A stretch of 64,000 nt of DNA, from positions 1 to 64,000 of the forward strand of contig NZ_JAQLDQ010000001.1 of assembly GCF_028209395.1 (NCBI RefSeq), written 5' to 3'. The notes under the pieces are model-generated. The model was given only the letters and a program-made list of their open reading frames with translations. It ran no database searches and had not been told where the DNA came from. Shown piece after piece: positions 44,426-53,008 of this stretch (position 1 is its first letter; the number at the start of each line of letters is the position of its first letter). The stretch is from Collinsella aerofaciens. Lineage in GTDB: Bacteria; Actinomycetota; Coriobacteriia; Coriobacteriales; Coriobacteriaceae. Both the position numbers and the translations under genes were made by a program.

Positions 44426-45750
44426 GCCTGCAAACAAGGATTAAGGCTGCCGGCGCTGCAGCGGCGGCAGCGCCTGTAGATGCGGGGCGTCGCCGCGCGG
44501 TGAAACGACGCACCAAGCGCGCCGTGATGGACCGCATGGGTTACGACGAAGTGGCGCGTATCAGCGCCTATATCGACCCGGCACTTGCCCGCTCGGAATT
44601 GCGTCCCGCGGTGGAGGCGGCGCTCAATGTTGAGGAGCCGACCGATCTCGCGACGCCCGAGCGCGAGACCATCATCGACGAGATTTTGGATGACGTGGTG
44701 GGCCTGGGGCCGTTGCAGCCGCTCATCGAGGACGACACCGTTACCGAGATCATGATCAACGGCTGCCGCTCGGCTTTCTTTGAACGCGGCGGCGTCTTGC
44801 ACCCCATCGAGCATGCGTTTGAGGATGATGAGCAGATCCGTGTGCTTATCGACCGCATCATCTCGCCACTTGGCCGCCGTATCGACGAGCGCAGCCCCAT
44901 CGTCAACGCCCGCCTCAAAACGGGCTATCGCGTCAACGCGGTGATTCCGCCTGTGGCGATTGACGGACCGATTCTCACCATCCGAAAGTTCTCGGACCGC
45001 ATCTGCTCGCTGGACGAGCTTGTGGGGCTGGGGTCGCTGCCGCTTTGGTATGCGCAGCTGCTGTCGTGTGCGGTGTCGCTGCGACAGGACCTGGCGGTTG
45101 CGGGAGGCACGGGATCTGGCAAGACCACCCTGCTCAACGCGTTGTCATGCGAGATTTCCACTGGCGAGCGCATCGTGACGATCGAGGACTCTGCCGAGCT
45201 CAAGTTTGCGCATCATCCGCACGTGGTGCGCCTAGAGGCGCGCGAGGCTTCAATTGAGGGTGAGGGTGCGGTGACGATTCGCGACCTAGTAACTAATGCC
45301 CTGCGCATGCGCCCCGACCGCATCGTGGTGGGCGAGGTGCGCGGTGCCGAGTGCTGCGACATGTTGCAGGCCATGAACACGGGCCACGACGGGTCGCTCA
45401 CCACACTTCATGCGGGCTCAGAACAGGAGACCGTGGTGCGTCTGACGTTGCTTGCACGTTATGGCATCGATCTGCCGAGCGAGCTCATCGAGGAGCAGAT
45501 TGCCATGGCGCTCGACGGCATCGTGATGTCCGAGCGCCACGCCGATGGCAGGCGTTTTGTCTCCTCGTATTCGGGGGTGCGTCGCGCCACGTCGGGCGGC
45601 GTAGAGCTCGAGCGCTATGTGACGTTCGATGCCGCCGAGCGCACCTGGACGCTTGACCGCGAGCCGCCGTTTATCGCAGAAGGCCTGCGGTCGGGGACGC
45701 TCACACAAGAGGAGGTGGACGAATGGAGGTCGCTGTGCCCCTCGTCGTAG
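44422..45750 (+). CDS. tadA: Flp pilus assembly motor ATPase TadA/CpaF
   Basis: Secretion ATPase of the type II/IV family. Walker [15 protein letters not shown] at about residue 230, Asp box ([10 protein letters not shown]), Walker [15 protein letters not shown], His box [13 protein letters not shown]-terminal domain ~1-120 as in CpaF. 442 aa. The next gene starts 28 nt inside its 3' end. It drives pilin polymerisation with the TadB/TadC pair. Confidence 0.93.
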   Translation: MSLQTRIKAAGAAAAAAPVDAGRRRAVKRRTKRAVMDRMGYDEVARISAYIDPALARSELRPAVEAALNVEEPTDLATPERETIIDEILDDVVGLGPLQPLIEDDTVTEIMINGCRSAFFERGGVLHPIEHAFEDDEQIRVLIDRIISPLGRRIDERSPIVNARLKTGYRVNAVIPPVAIDGPILTIRKFSDRICSLDELVGLGSLPLWYAQLLSCAVSLRQDLAVAGGTGSGKTTLLNALSCEISTGERIVTIEDSAELKFAHHPHVVRLEAREASIEGEGAVTIRDLVTNALRMRPDRIVVGEVRGAECCDMLQAMNTGHDGSLTTLHAGSEQETVVRLTLLARYGIDLPSELIEEQIAMALDGIVMSERHADGRRFVSSYSGVRRATSGGVELERYVTFDAAERTWTLDREPPFIAEGLRSGTLTQEEVDEWRSLCPSS

Positions 45751-46649
45751 GGGGTTTGGCAGGGTTTTCTGTTGCGACGGCGTGCGGGGCGGAACCTCGT
45801 GTGCCGCAGGTGCCGCCGGCGGAGCTGGCGCGTCAGGCGCTCGAGACGGTGGCAGAGAAGCTGCCGCGTAAGCTGGTGGAAAACGATCTGCTGAAAAAGA
45901 TTGCCCGTTCGTGGGCATCGCTGGCTCCGGCGCATCGCCTTGGCCTCGTGATTGAAGATGCTTCGGGGCGTTTGGCGTTTCTGCTGCTATCGAGCGGTGT
46001 CTGCTGCGTTTTACTAACGATGGTGTCGTTATCGCCCCTCGGATTTGCCTTGGGACTTGTTGCTCCGATTGCCGTTGGCGCCGCTCGGGATGGCTTTGAG
46101 AGCCGGCGCGAGCAACACGATGCAGAAGAGGCCATGCCCGAGGCGTTTACCGCACTTTCCATGTCGCTTGCCTCGGGACATTCGCTGGCCCAGGGCATGC
46201 GCTTTGTGGGCGCTCATGCGCAAGAGCCGGTACATACCGAGTTTTTGCGGGTAGCGGCGGCGATCGATTGCGGCATCTCGGCGACCGACGCGCTCGATGA
46301 CTTGCTCGTGCGCATCGACGCCCCCGGTCTTTCGCTTGTGACCTTGGCGCTTAAGGTGTCACAGCGCACTGGCGCTCCGCTTGCCGACTTACTGTCCGAG
46401 GCGTCGAGCATGGTGGGGGAGCGCATTGAGCTCAAGCGCCGCCTGGATGTTAAGACGTCACAGGCGCGTATGTCGGCACACATGGTCGCGGCGATGCCGG
46501 CGGGCATGTGCGCGGTGTTGGCGCTGCTTTCGGCAGATTTTCGTCGCGGTCTTGCGACGCCTGCCGGTGCGGGCGCTGTGGTGCTGGGTCTAGCCCTCAA
46601 CGTCGTTGCCCTGGTGGTTATCCGGCGCATTATGCGGGTGGAGCTATGA
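45723..46649 (+). CDS. tadB: TadB-like inner-membrane platform protein (T2SSF)
   Basis: 308 aa with helices near residues 80-115 and at the C-terminus, and the GspF/T2SSF domain between (AMPEAFTALSMSLASGHSLA, then KVSQRTGAPLADLLSEASSM). Overlaps tadA by 28 nt and tadC by 4 nt (ATGA), suggesting strict translational coupling. Confidence 0.88.
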   Translation: MEVAVPLVVGGLAGFSVATACGAEPRVPQVPPAELARQALETVAEKLPRKLVENDLLKKIARSWASLAPAHRLGLVIEDASGRLAFLLLSSGVCCVLLTMVSLSPLGFALGLVAPIAVGAARDGFESRREQHDAEEAMPEAFTALSMSLASGHSLAQGMRFVGAHAQEPVHTEFLRVAAAIDCGISATDALDDLLVRIDAPGLSLVTLALKVSQRTGAPLADLLSEASSMVGERIELKRRLDVKTSQARMSAHMVAAMPAGMCAVLALLSADFRRGLATPAGAGAVVLGLALNVVALVVIRRIMRVEL

Positions 46650-47287
46650 GCGCCCTGGTTGCAGTTGTGGCTTGCCTGTGTGCCCTGAGTGTATTTGTCG
46701 CGACGGGTTTGGATCGGGCGGATGCGCGCAAGATCGCAGGGGCCTGCAAGCGCGAGGCGGTGCTGGTCGCTGCCGCGGGTCGCTCGGTGGTCGATGCCCT
46801 GACCGCGCGAGTGAAGGGCGCGGTTGGAGCGGGCGGCCCGGCGCGAGTTTCGCTCGGCGAAGTGTCCGAGATGATCGATGTTGTGCGCTTGGGTCTTTCG
46901 GCCGGTCTTTCGTTTGATGCGGCGCTTGAGATTTTCTGCGCCAACCGTCGGTCAGTGCTGGCTCTTCGCCTTGAGCGGGCCTGCATGGCGTGGCAAGTGG
47001 GCGTGGGTACGCGTGAGGACGAGTTGTTGGCCGCCGCGCGCGACCTGGACGTGCGAGCGCTCGAGACCTTTGCCATCACGGTGGGGCAGGCGCTCGCCCT
47101 GGGTGCCCCACTTGCCGAGACGCTGGCCGCTCAAAGTCGCGAGATCCGTGCGGCTCATCGCGCCGCGGTCGAGCGCGAGATCGAGCGTGCGCCCGTCAAG
47201 CTGCTGATTCCCACCGGCACGCTCATCTTGCCGGCGTTGCTTCTGTCCATATTGGGCCCGCTGCTGGGAGCAGGCGGGATGATGTAG
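46646..47287 (+). CDS. tadC: TadC-like inner-membrane platform protein (T2SSF)
   Basis: 213 aa, starting MSALVAVVACLCALSVFVAT. A T2SSF domain (EMIDVVRLGLSAGLSFDAAL, then TVGQALALGAPLAETLAAQS) is followed by a C-terminal helix (IPTGTLILPALLLSILGPLL). Partner of TadB in the pilus base. The longer open frame upstream lies inside tadB and is not used. Confidence 0.87.
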   Translation: MSALVAVVACLCALSVFVATGLDRADARKIAGACKREAVLVAAAGRSVVDALTARVKGAVGAGGPARVSLGEVSEMIDVVRLGLSAGLSFDAALEIFCANRRSVLALRLERACMAWQVGVGTREDELLAAARDLDVRALETFAITVGQALALGAPLAETLAAQSREIRAAHRAAVEREIERAPVKLLIPTGTLILPALLLSILGPLLGAGGMM

Positions 47288-47297
47288 GGAGGAATAC

Positions 47298-47531
47298 ATG
47301 AACACGATGACTGACGTTGCCGGCAAGGTCCAGGGCTGGGCTTTTTGCCGGGCGATTCGCGCTCGCCAGCATGCCAAGGAGCTGTTGCAGGAGGAGAGCG
47401 CGCAGGGTACCACCGAGTACGCCATTTTGGTGGGTGTGCTTGTGGTGATCGCGATTATTGCCATCGTTGCATTTAAAGGCAAGGTCCAAGATCTATGGAA
47501 CGCTATCAGCGAGGGCATCAACAGCCTGTAG
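47298..47531 (+). CDS. flp: Flp-family type IVb major pilin
   Basis: 77 aa. The class III signal/assembly region reads EESAQGTTEYAILVGVLVVI, with Glu at the +5-like position and a following hydrophobic helix. The ~40-residue leader is unusually long for an Flp prepilin. GGGAGGA site. It would be cut by a TadV-type peptidase, which is not encoded in this window. Confidence 0.9.
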   Translation: MNTMTDVAGKVQGWAFCRAIRARQHAKELLQEESAQGTTEYAILVGVLVVIAIIAIVAFKGKVQDLWNAISEGINSL

Positions 47532-48058
47532 AGGGCGAGCGCCCCATCGGGGTGCTGCTGGTGTTTGCTTGCCTGACCGTGGCGATAGCGGCGGTGCTTT
47601 GGGGGCTTAACGCCGCGCGGCAGCAGCGTCCTGGGGCCGCCTTCGATTCGGGCTCAAATTCGGCGGTGGCGTCTCAAAAAGATGAGATGCGAGATGCGGA
47701 CGATTCGGATGTCGCTGTCACGGCGCAAACTTTTCTGCGGACGCTCGACAAGCGGTCTGGCACTGCGACGGATTCGCCTGAGGACAACGCGATTGCGGTC
47801 CGGCTTGCATGGTCCGAGGACCGACCGATGACCGAGGCAGCGGCGGATATGTTACGCGCCTATCGCGAGGTGCCAACGGCCCAGCTTGCCCTGAGCGGCT
47901 ATCTCGATATTAAGGGCAACGTATGGGGCGCCATCGTGCGCGATGGGCGCGGCTGGGTCGATATGGTGACGGTTGCCGCGGATGCTGGCGATGCTTCGTG
48001 TCGTCTGCGCGCCGTGCGCCTGGTCCCGCAAACAATAAGCTCAAAGGAGGGATCGTGA
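47495..48058 (+). CDS. Hypothetical membrane-anchored protein inside the Tad operon
   Basis: 187 aa; overlaps flp by 37 nt. One N-terminal helix (IGVLLVFACLTVAIAAVLWG), then a soluble domain of ~150 residues (VAVTAQTFLRTLDKRSGT, then YLDIKGNVWGAIVRDGRGWV). I do not recognise the family. Its position between two pilin-like genes suggests a role in pilus biogenesis. The exact start is uncertain because the overlap is unusually long. Confidence 0.65.
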   Translation: MERYQRGHQQPVEGERPIGVLLVFACLTVAIAAVLWGLNAARQQRPGAAFDSGSNSAVASQKDEMRDADDSDVAVTAQTFLRTLDKRSGTATDSPEDNAIAVRLAWSEDRPMTEAAADMLRAYREVPTAQLALSGYLDIKGNVWGAIVRDGRGWVDMVTVAADAGDASCRLRAVRLVPQTISSKEGS

Positions 48059-48059
48059 A

Positions 48060-48278
48060 ATGCATGGCGTTCTGCGTGAAGAGTTTGCCCAAGCGACTGT
48101 GGAATACGCCATCGTCACGGTGGCGCTGTTATCGATCGTGCTGGCGATTGTGGGACTTTGGCGTGCTGGCACCGATGGACGCTTGGCGGCGCTGGTTGAG
48201 CGGGCGGCATCCCATGGCGTTGCCTCGACGTCGGTTATCGACGCCGCTGCGGGTGCTAAGGACATCGCGTTGTATTGA
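48060..48278 (+). CDS. Second pilin-like/TadE-like small protein
   Basis: 72 aa. EEFAQATVEYAIVTVALLSI resembles the class III cleavage region of Flp/TadE prepilins, followed by a hydrophobic helix and a short tail. AAAGGAGG lies 10 nt before the ATG. Probably a minor pilin. The next gene is likely to start inside its 3' end. Confidence 0.7.
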   Translation: MHGVLREEFAQATVEYAIVTVALLSIVLAIVGLWRAGTDGRLAALVERAASHGVASTSVIDAAAGAKDIALY

Positions 48279-48750
48279 TATCGCGCGCGAGGACCGGGCG
48301 CAGTCTACGGTCGAGGCCGCTTTTTTGCTGCCGACGTTTCTGACGCTCATCCTTCTCGCATTGCAACCGGTGTGTCTGCTTTATACGCACGCGGTCATGG
48401 AGTCTGCCGCCGCCGAGACCGCGCGGCTCATGACCACGACGACGGCGGAGGACGACGATCTTAAGGAGTTCACCCGCCGCCGGCTTGCCGCAGTGCCCAA
48501 CGTTTCGGTCTTTCATGCCGGCGGGCCGTTGTCGTGGGATATCGAGCTTGGCCGGGCCGGTGCGGGTGGCGTCTCGGCCGTGTCCGTTTCCGGCGAGGTC
48601 AAGCCGTTGCCTGTGATCGGTGCGTTTGCGCGGGCTATGGGTGGTACCGCCGAGGGCGGCTACGTTGAGCTCAAGGTCGACGTCTCGTATCGATCGCGTC
48701 CCGAATGGCTGGAGGGAGATTATGATTCATGGATTGCTGCATGGGATTAG
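48214..48750 (+). CDS. TadE-like pseudopilin
   Basis: The segment REDRAQSTVEAAFLLPTFLT followed by a long hydrophobic helix and MESAAAETARLM matches the TadE family. ATG at 48214 gives a basic leader (MALPRRRLSTPLRVL) but overlaps the preceding gene by 65 nt; GTG at 48253 is the alternative. 178 or 165 aa. Overlaps the next gene by 29 nt. Confidence 0.75.
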   Translation: MALPRRRLSTPLRVLRTSRCIDIAREDRAQSTVEAAFLLPTFLTLILLALQPVCLLYTHAVMESAAAETARLMTTTTAEDDDLKEFTRRRLAAVPNVSVFHAGGPLSWDIELGRAGAGGVSAVSVSGEVKPLPVIGAFARAMGGTAEGGYVELKVDVSYRSRPEWLEGDYDSWIAAWD

Positions 48751-50887
48751 GCGCTGCCTGCTGCGGGTGACGCAAGGGTTTGCGGCCCGCCGTCGACCAG
48801 GCGCTCGCCGCAAGCGGGGCGGCTTTATGGGCCGTGCCGGTATCGACTTGTTTATCGAAGACGGTGCCTATACCACGCTCTCCTCTGCGGTTGTCATTCT
48901 GGTGGTGCTTACGCTGCTGTTTTCGTCGACCGCGGCGATATGGAGCATGTCACGCGCCGGAGACACCCAGGTGGCGGCCGATAGCGGTGCGCTGGCGGGC
49001 GCCAACGTGGTGTCGTCCTATCACACAGCCGCCACGGTGGTGGATGCGAGCATTTTGAGTTTGGGCCTGGCGGGGTTTGCCACGATCGGCACCGGCTTGG
49101 TTGCCATTCTCATTCCAGGCGCCGAGGTTGTCGGTAGCGATATCATCGATACGGGAACCCAGATCATTAAAACGCGTAACAAGTTTGCCAAAAGCGCGGC
49201 AAAGGGCCTGCAAAAGATTGAGACCGCCTTGCCGTACCTGGTTGCCGCGCGTGCCATGCAGGCAGTATCGGCGCAGGATACCGACGGCGTGACCTATACC
49301 GGTACGGCGCTTGCCGTGCCCAGGACATCCGAGTCGGATTTTGTTGCGCTCGAAGGATCCGAAATCTCGACCGATGCCATTAAAGATGCGTCGGAAGATC
49401 TGGAGCGCGCGGCCGAGGAGCTACAAAAAGCATCGGAGGAGACGGCGAAGGCCAAAGAGCGCGCCTGGCTAGCGGATTGCGGTGGATCGGATAAAGGTTC
49501 GGTCGGCAGCTGTTCGTGTATGTGGGAGCGCGCAAAAAGCCTAACGGATCTCTCCGGTGTTCATAATCCGCATTACTCATCGAGCATTACGTGGGAGCCT
49601 CAAGTTGCTCTTGATCGCTCGAAGGACTACTACCATCGGCGTCTGGCAAATGAGAAGCCCCAAGGCTCGAGTGTCGAGATGAAGGCAGAGTCTGCGGCGC
49701 GTAAGGCGTTTTATACCTATGCGAGCGCGGAAGTCGATCGGGCATATATAACCGAGAACGGAGACAGGGTTTCCTCCTATATTCCGCTGCTGCCGCGCAA
49801 CTCTGATGAGGTTCGGGCGACGGAACTCTATACCGATGCGGTGTGGCCGACGAGCGTGAACGATGGCAAGGCGTATCTGCATTACGGGACGACCTGCCCT
49901 AGCTATAAGAAAGGAACGCCGAGCGGATTTGCTTCGGTTGCCGATTACGATGGGCAAGATAAATGCAGCAAATGCCATTTTGGCGTTTCGTCGCTTGGTG
50001 CTGTTGCGGCGCCTTCAACCTCTATCGAAAACGGCTTCGAGTATCACTTTGACAAGTTTAAAGACGCCCTGGAGGACTACGTCGACTGTCGCAACAAGGA
50101 GCTTGAGCTCGAGCGTCAGACCGAGGACGAAGCCGACCGTGCGGGCAATGCGTTCGATACCGCCATCAAAGAACTATCCGGTGAGCGTCCGCGCATCGCC
50201 CCGCCCGGTCGCAACGGCGTGGTCGCCTTTGCGGTCTCGGGCGATGTCACGAGTCCCGACGAGCTCAACTCTTCGTTTAACACGGCAGTTGAGCTTGGCG
50301 ATCGTGGTGCAATTTCTGCTGCAGTGCTGGCGCCCGATGATGCGACGGCACAGAATAACGTTCTCTCGCGGTTTTTCTCGACGCTGGAGGAGCGTTCGGG
50401 CGGCGTTGCCGGCGTGCTCGATGGCGTTATGGATGTTTGGGGCCGCCTGCTTGTGGGGTACGGAGACATCCAGGGTGCGGCCGACGAGCTTATGGGAGAG
50501 CTGATCGGTGGCTTGGGAGGGGGTGGCGGCGCGTTGGGTTCCATCGCGTCCTGGCTCGGTGACACCGTCTCGTCCTCCGTGGCGGCGCTGGGACTCGAAC
50601 CATGCGATTTACGTCTGCGAAAACCGGTGCTGACCGATACCGCCAATGTCATCAAAAGTCCGGGGTCCGATATCGCGGGCATCTCCAAAACTCAAAATAC
50701 CCTGCGAAAAATCCCCTTGGGCGTGACTGACCCCAAGGCACTTTGCGAGGCCTTGGAATATCACGTCGAGCGCACCATCAGCGGCGCGGTGTTCACGCTT
50801 GCGGAGATCCCGCTGCCGGGAGGCGGCTCCATCCCGCTCACTGTCGATGTTGCCACGCTGGTGGGAGCTTTTGGCGGTGGGTCGTAA
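48722..50887 (+). CDS. TadG-like large pilus-locus protein
   Basis: 721 aa. An N-terminal basic region and one helix (LSSAVVILVVLTLLFSSTAA) precede DTQVAADSGALAGANVV, the usual TadG/Flp start. Residues ~195-245 are a helical, Glu/Lys-rich stretch (DLERAAEELQKASEETAKAK) likely to be coiled coil. Cysteine pairs (CSCMW, and CSKCHFG) could form disulfides. A Gly-rich segment (LIGGLGGGGGALGS) lies near the C-terminus. Exported part unknown in function. GGAGGGAG precedes the ATG. Confidence 0.75.
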   Translation: MIHGLLHGIRRCLLRVTQGFAARRRPGARRKRGGFMGRAGIDLFIEDGAYTTLSSAVVILVVLTLLFSSTAAIWSMSRAGDTQVAADSGALAGANVVSSYHTAATVVDASILSLGLAGFATIGTGLVAILIPGAEVVGSDIIDTGTQIIKTRNKFAKSAAKGLQKIETALPYLVAARAMQAVSAQDTDGVTYTGTALAVPRTSESDFVALEGSEISTDAIKDASEDLERAAEELQKASEETAKAKERAWLADCGGSDKGSVGSCSCMWERAKSLTDLSGVHNPHYSSSITWEPQVALDRSKDYYHRRLANEKPQGSSVEMKAESAARKAFYTYASAEVDRAYITENGDRVSSYIPLLPRNSDEVRATELYTDAVWPTSVNDGKAYLHYGTTCPSYKKGTPSGFASVADYDGQDKCSKCHFGVSSLGAVAAPSTSIENGFEYHFDKFKDALEDYVDCRNKELELERQTEDEADRAGNAFDTAIKELSGERPRIAPPGRNGVVAFAVSGDVTSPDELNSSFNTAVELGDRGAISAAVLAPDDATAQNNVLSRFFSTLEERSGGVAGVLDGVMDVWGRLLVGYGDIQGAADELMGELIGGLGGGGGALGSIASWLGDTVSSSVAALGLEPCDLRLRKPVLTDTANVIKSPGSDIAGISKTQNTLRKIPLGVTDPKALCEALEYHVERTISGAVFTLAEIPLPGGGSIPLTVDVATLVGAFGGGS

Positions 50888-51363
50888 TGGGCATTCGCGC
50901 GGGCTTGCGCGAGGAGCGTGCCCAGGCGACGGTCGAGATGGCCGTGGTCACGCCTGTCCTGCTCGTGCTGGCTCTCGTCGCGTACAACGTTATGATCTTT
51001 GCCGGCGCGGTCGCGCGCTTCGACCGCGTGGTGCCCGACATCGTGCTGGCGCACGCCGTGGCGCCGGGCGGGGAGGGTGACGAGAGCTCCATTGACGCTT
51101 CCGCGACCGTTCAAGCTCAGATTCAGGATGCCATGGAGAGATATGACCTACAGGTTGAGGTCTCGAGCGAGCAAGGCGCGGCGTCATCGGATGGTGGCCT
51201 GCTCTCTCTTTCTGGCACGTTTAGGACCTATACCTGCACCATGCACTACGAGCCGTGGCCGAGTTCGCTGAGCATCGCCGGCGTTTCGCTGGGGGCGCCG
51301 GCCGTGCTCACGCATGAGCGCGCGGTGACGGTCGATCCATGGCGTCCGGGGGTGGTCATGTGA
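50887..51363 (+). CDS. Second TadE-like pseudopilin
   Basis: 158 aa. REERAQATVEMAVVTPVLLV is the TadE/class III signature, followed by a hydrophobic helix. TAATG overlap with the preceding stop and GTGA overlap with the following start imply coupled translation. Confidence 0.8.
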   Translation: MGIRAGLREERAQATVEMAVVTPVLLVLALVAYNVMIFAGAVARFDRVVPDIVLAHAVAPGGEGDESSIDASATVQAQIQDAMERYDLQVEVSSEQGAASSDGGLLSLSGTFRTYTCTMHYEPWPSSLSIAGVSLGAPAVLTHERAVTVDPWRPGVVM

Positions 51364-51719
51364 CCGCGGTCTCGTCCTATATCGCCTACGCGCGGGCGCT
51401 CAACAGGTTGGGCTGGACGCCGGCCGAGTTTGTGGTGGCGGAGTCGTTTACCGTGCGTCTGCGCGGCATGCTGGGACGGCGTCCGATTGCCGCCAGCGGA
51501 CTGCCGTTTGTCATGGCGTTTCCGCGCTGCTTCTCGGTTCACACCTGCCTTATGACCTATCCCATCGACATCGCCTTTATCGATCGCAACGGCAATGTCC
51601 TTGCTTGCTGCGAAAACGTTCGCCCCTGGCGCACGTGCTCCCACCCAGGCGCCTGGGCAGTACTGGAGCGGCCTTCCATACTCGCTATACCTCCCGCCCT
51701 CCAACAAGTGCCGGCGTAA
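51360..51719 (+). CDS. DUF192 protein at the end of the Tad operon
   Basis: 119 aa with the DUF192 pattern RLRGMLGRR, then MAFPRCFSVHTCLMTYPIDI and AFIDRNGNVL. Such proteins are often found at Tad loci in Actinobacteria; the role is unknown. It lacks the signal peptide of many secreted DUF192 members. GTG start overlaps the previous stop. Confidence 0.78.
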   Translation: MTAVSSYIAYARALNRLGWTPAEFVVAESFTVRLRGMLGRRPIAASGLPFVMAFPRCFSVHTCLMTYPIDIAFIDRNGNVLACCENVRPWRTCSHPGAWAVLERPSILAIPPALQQVPA

Positions 51720-51777
51720 GAATTGGCGACAGCGGACTTTCGTCATACGAAATTGGGTAAGATGGAGGAGAAGATGC

Positions 51778-52045
51778 ATGGATGTTGAGATCCATCCGAA
51801 CGCCAAAAAAACACTTGACGGAAAAGCAGGTGCTTGGTGCCTGGTTCGCGGTTACTGAGTGCATTCGCCGCGAGTCGGAGGACGAGCCGCCGAGATGGCT
51901 TGCCATTGGATGGCTTCCAGATGGTCGAAGTGTGGAACTTGTTGCGGTCGAACTAATTCGTGGATGGCTCATTATTCATGCCCTGTCTCCGGTTCAGAAG
52001 AAATTCTGGCAAGAGATCGAGCGAGCTCGGCAGAGGGGTCGATGA
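51778..52045 (+). pseudogene. Frameshifted toxin gene of a toxin-antitoxin pair
   Basis: A good ribosome site (GGAGGAG, 7 nt upstream) leads into MDVEIHPNAKK. After a run of seven A (51804-51810) this frame ends at 51858, while the +1 frame continues as KKHLTEKQVLGAWFAVTEC, then WLAIGWLPDGRSVELVAVEL and LIIHALSPVQKKFWQEI. Removing one A joins both into one ~88-aa protein of the size and fold expected of a small toxin (BrnT-like at a guess). The next gene overlaps and encodes a ribbon-helix-helix antitoxin. Confidence 0.7.
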
Positions 52046-52329
52046 TGGGCAAGACGTATACGGCCGCTAATGGTCAGGTTGTAACGGATGAAATGATTGA
52101 CGCGTGGTGTGAGTCGTACGAGCGCGGAGAGTTTCCGGATGGCGAACACACCGTTGGTGGAATCGTGCGTGGACGGCCCCCGCTCTCAGGTGAGGGGACG
52201 GCAACGCTGTCGGTCAAGATTCCTCTGGGAATGAAGGAGGCCATTCGTCGACGGGCGGCTGCCGAGGGGATGACGCCAAGTGAGTTTGCCCGTGCGGCTC
52301 TGAGTGAAAAACTTCTTGCTGCCGGCTGA
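52042..52329 (+). CDS. Ribbon-helix-helix antitoxin
   Basis: 95 aa. The C-terminal 45 residues (TATLSVKIPLGMKEAIRRRA, then AAEGMTPSEFARAALSEKLL) form a CopG/RHH DNA-binding fold; the N-terminus would bind the toxin. Overlaps the toxin stop by 4 nt. Two possible ATGs (52042, 52045). Likely autorepressor of the pair. Confidence 0.8.
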   Translation: MMGKTYTAANGQVVTDEMIDAWCESYERGEFPDGEHTVGGIVRGRPPLSGEGTATLSVKIPLGMKEAIRRRAAAEGMTPSEFARAALSEKLLAAG

Positions 52330-52392
52330 TGCCTCTGACGTGCCGATTTATAGAACCGAGGCTGTGCTCAAAAACTTTTTTAAAATTCTCGG

Positions 52393-52420
52393 TTGACCGG
52401 AACGCGTCCTTGGTTATACT
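52393..52420 (+). promoter_or_regulatory. Promoter of tRNA-Phe
   Basis: TTGACC, 16 nt, TATACT, about 33 nt before the tRNA. Confidence 0.75.
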
Positions 52421-52452
52421 AATCAAGCCTTGAAACAAGGCACACATCAAAT

Positions 52453-52525
<73 letters not shown>

Positions 52526-52538
52526 CCTTGAATTGACT

Positions 52539-52568
52539 AGGACCTCTGCAAAGGGGTCCTTTTCTTTT
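52539..52568 (+). terminator. Terminator of tRNA-Phe
   Basis: AGGACCTC pairs with GGGGTCCT (two wobble pairs), then TTTCTTTT. Confidence 0.8.
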
Positions 52569-52582
52569 ATCGAGGGCTCTGC

Positions 52583-52830
52583 GGAAATTGCGTCCCGGAA
52601 TTTGGCTTCAGAGTGGGATGCGTTTTCCGCTTTGATGTCGCTTGGGAAAGCGCGACCCGGAATCCGGCGTCAGAATGGGACGTGCTTTCCTTTTGCGGCC
52701 TTTGGCGGAAACTGCGTCCCAGATCTCGCGCTCAGAACGGGATGCATTTTCCGATTGAGGCCTCGAACGGAAAATGCATCCCAGTCTTTTGCGAAAAACG
52801 GGATGCGCTTTCCGGCGCTTACTTCCGACG
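52583..52830. repeat. Four 62-bp tandem units, each an inverted pair of GGAAANTGCGTCCC
   Basis: The 14-nt word GGAAANTGCRTCCC (variants included) occurs in alternating orientation at 52583, 52615, 52645, 52677, 52707, 52739, 52769 and 52800, that is every 30-32 nt. The spacers are also related between units (GGAATNTGG-CTCAGA type), so this is a degenerate 62-bp tandem repeat. No protein of merit is encoded. The rest of the gap up to 53009 holds nothing I recognise. Confidence 0.85.
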
Positions 52831-53008
52831 TGCGCGCACATCTCGGCGCACCAGCTCGTGCCCACCTGTCCCAGACATTCCTCCCACTTTTGCGCCACTT
52901 TGTAGACCGTTCGGTCGCCTGTCTGCATGCGCGGGTATACTCAAATCGATAGATATGTCATGCAAGAGCGATGCGGGCTTAGCCCGTATGATTCAAAAGG
53001 GGGCAGTG

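Noticed and set aside
52583..52830. CRISPR-like array of ~30-nt spaced repeats
   Set aside because: The repeated words alternate in orientation, the spacers are related to each other, and no cas genes are present. It is a degenerate tandem repeat.
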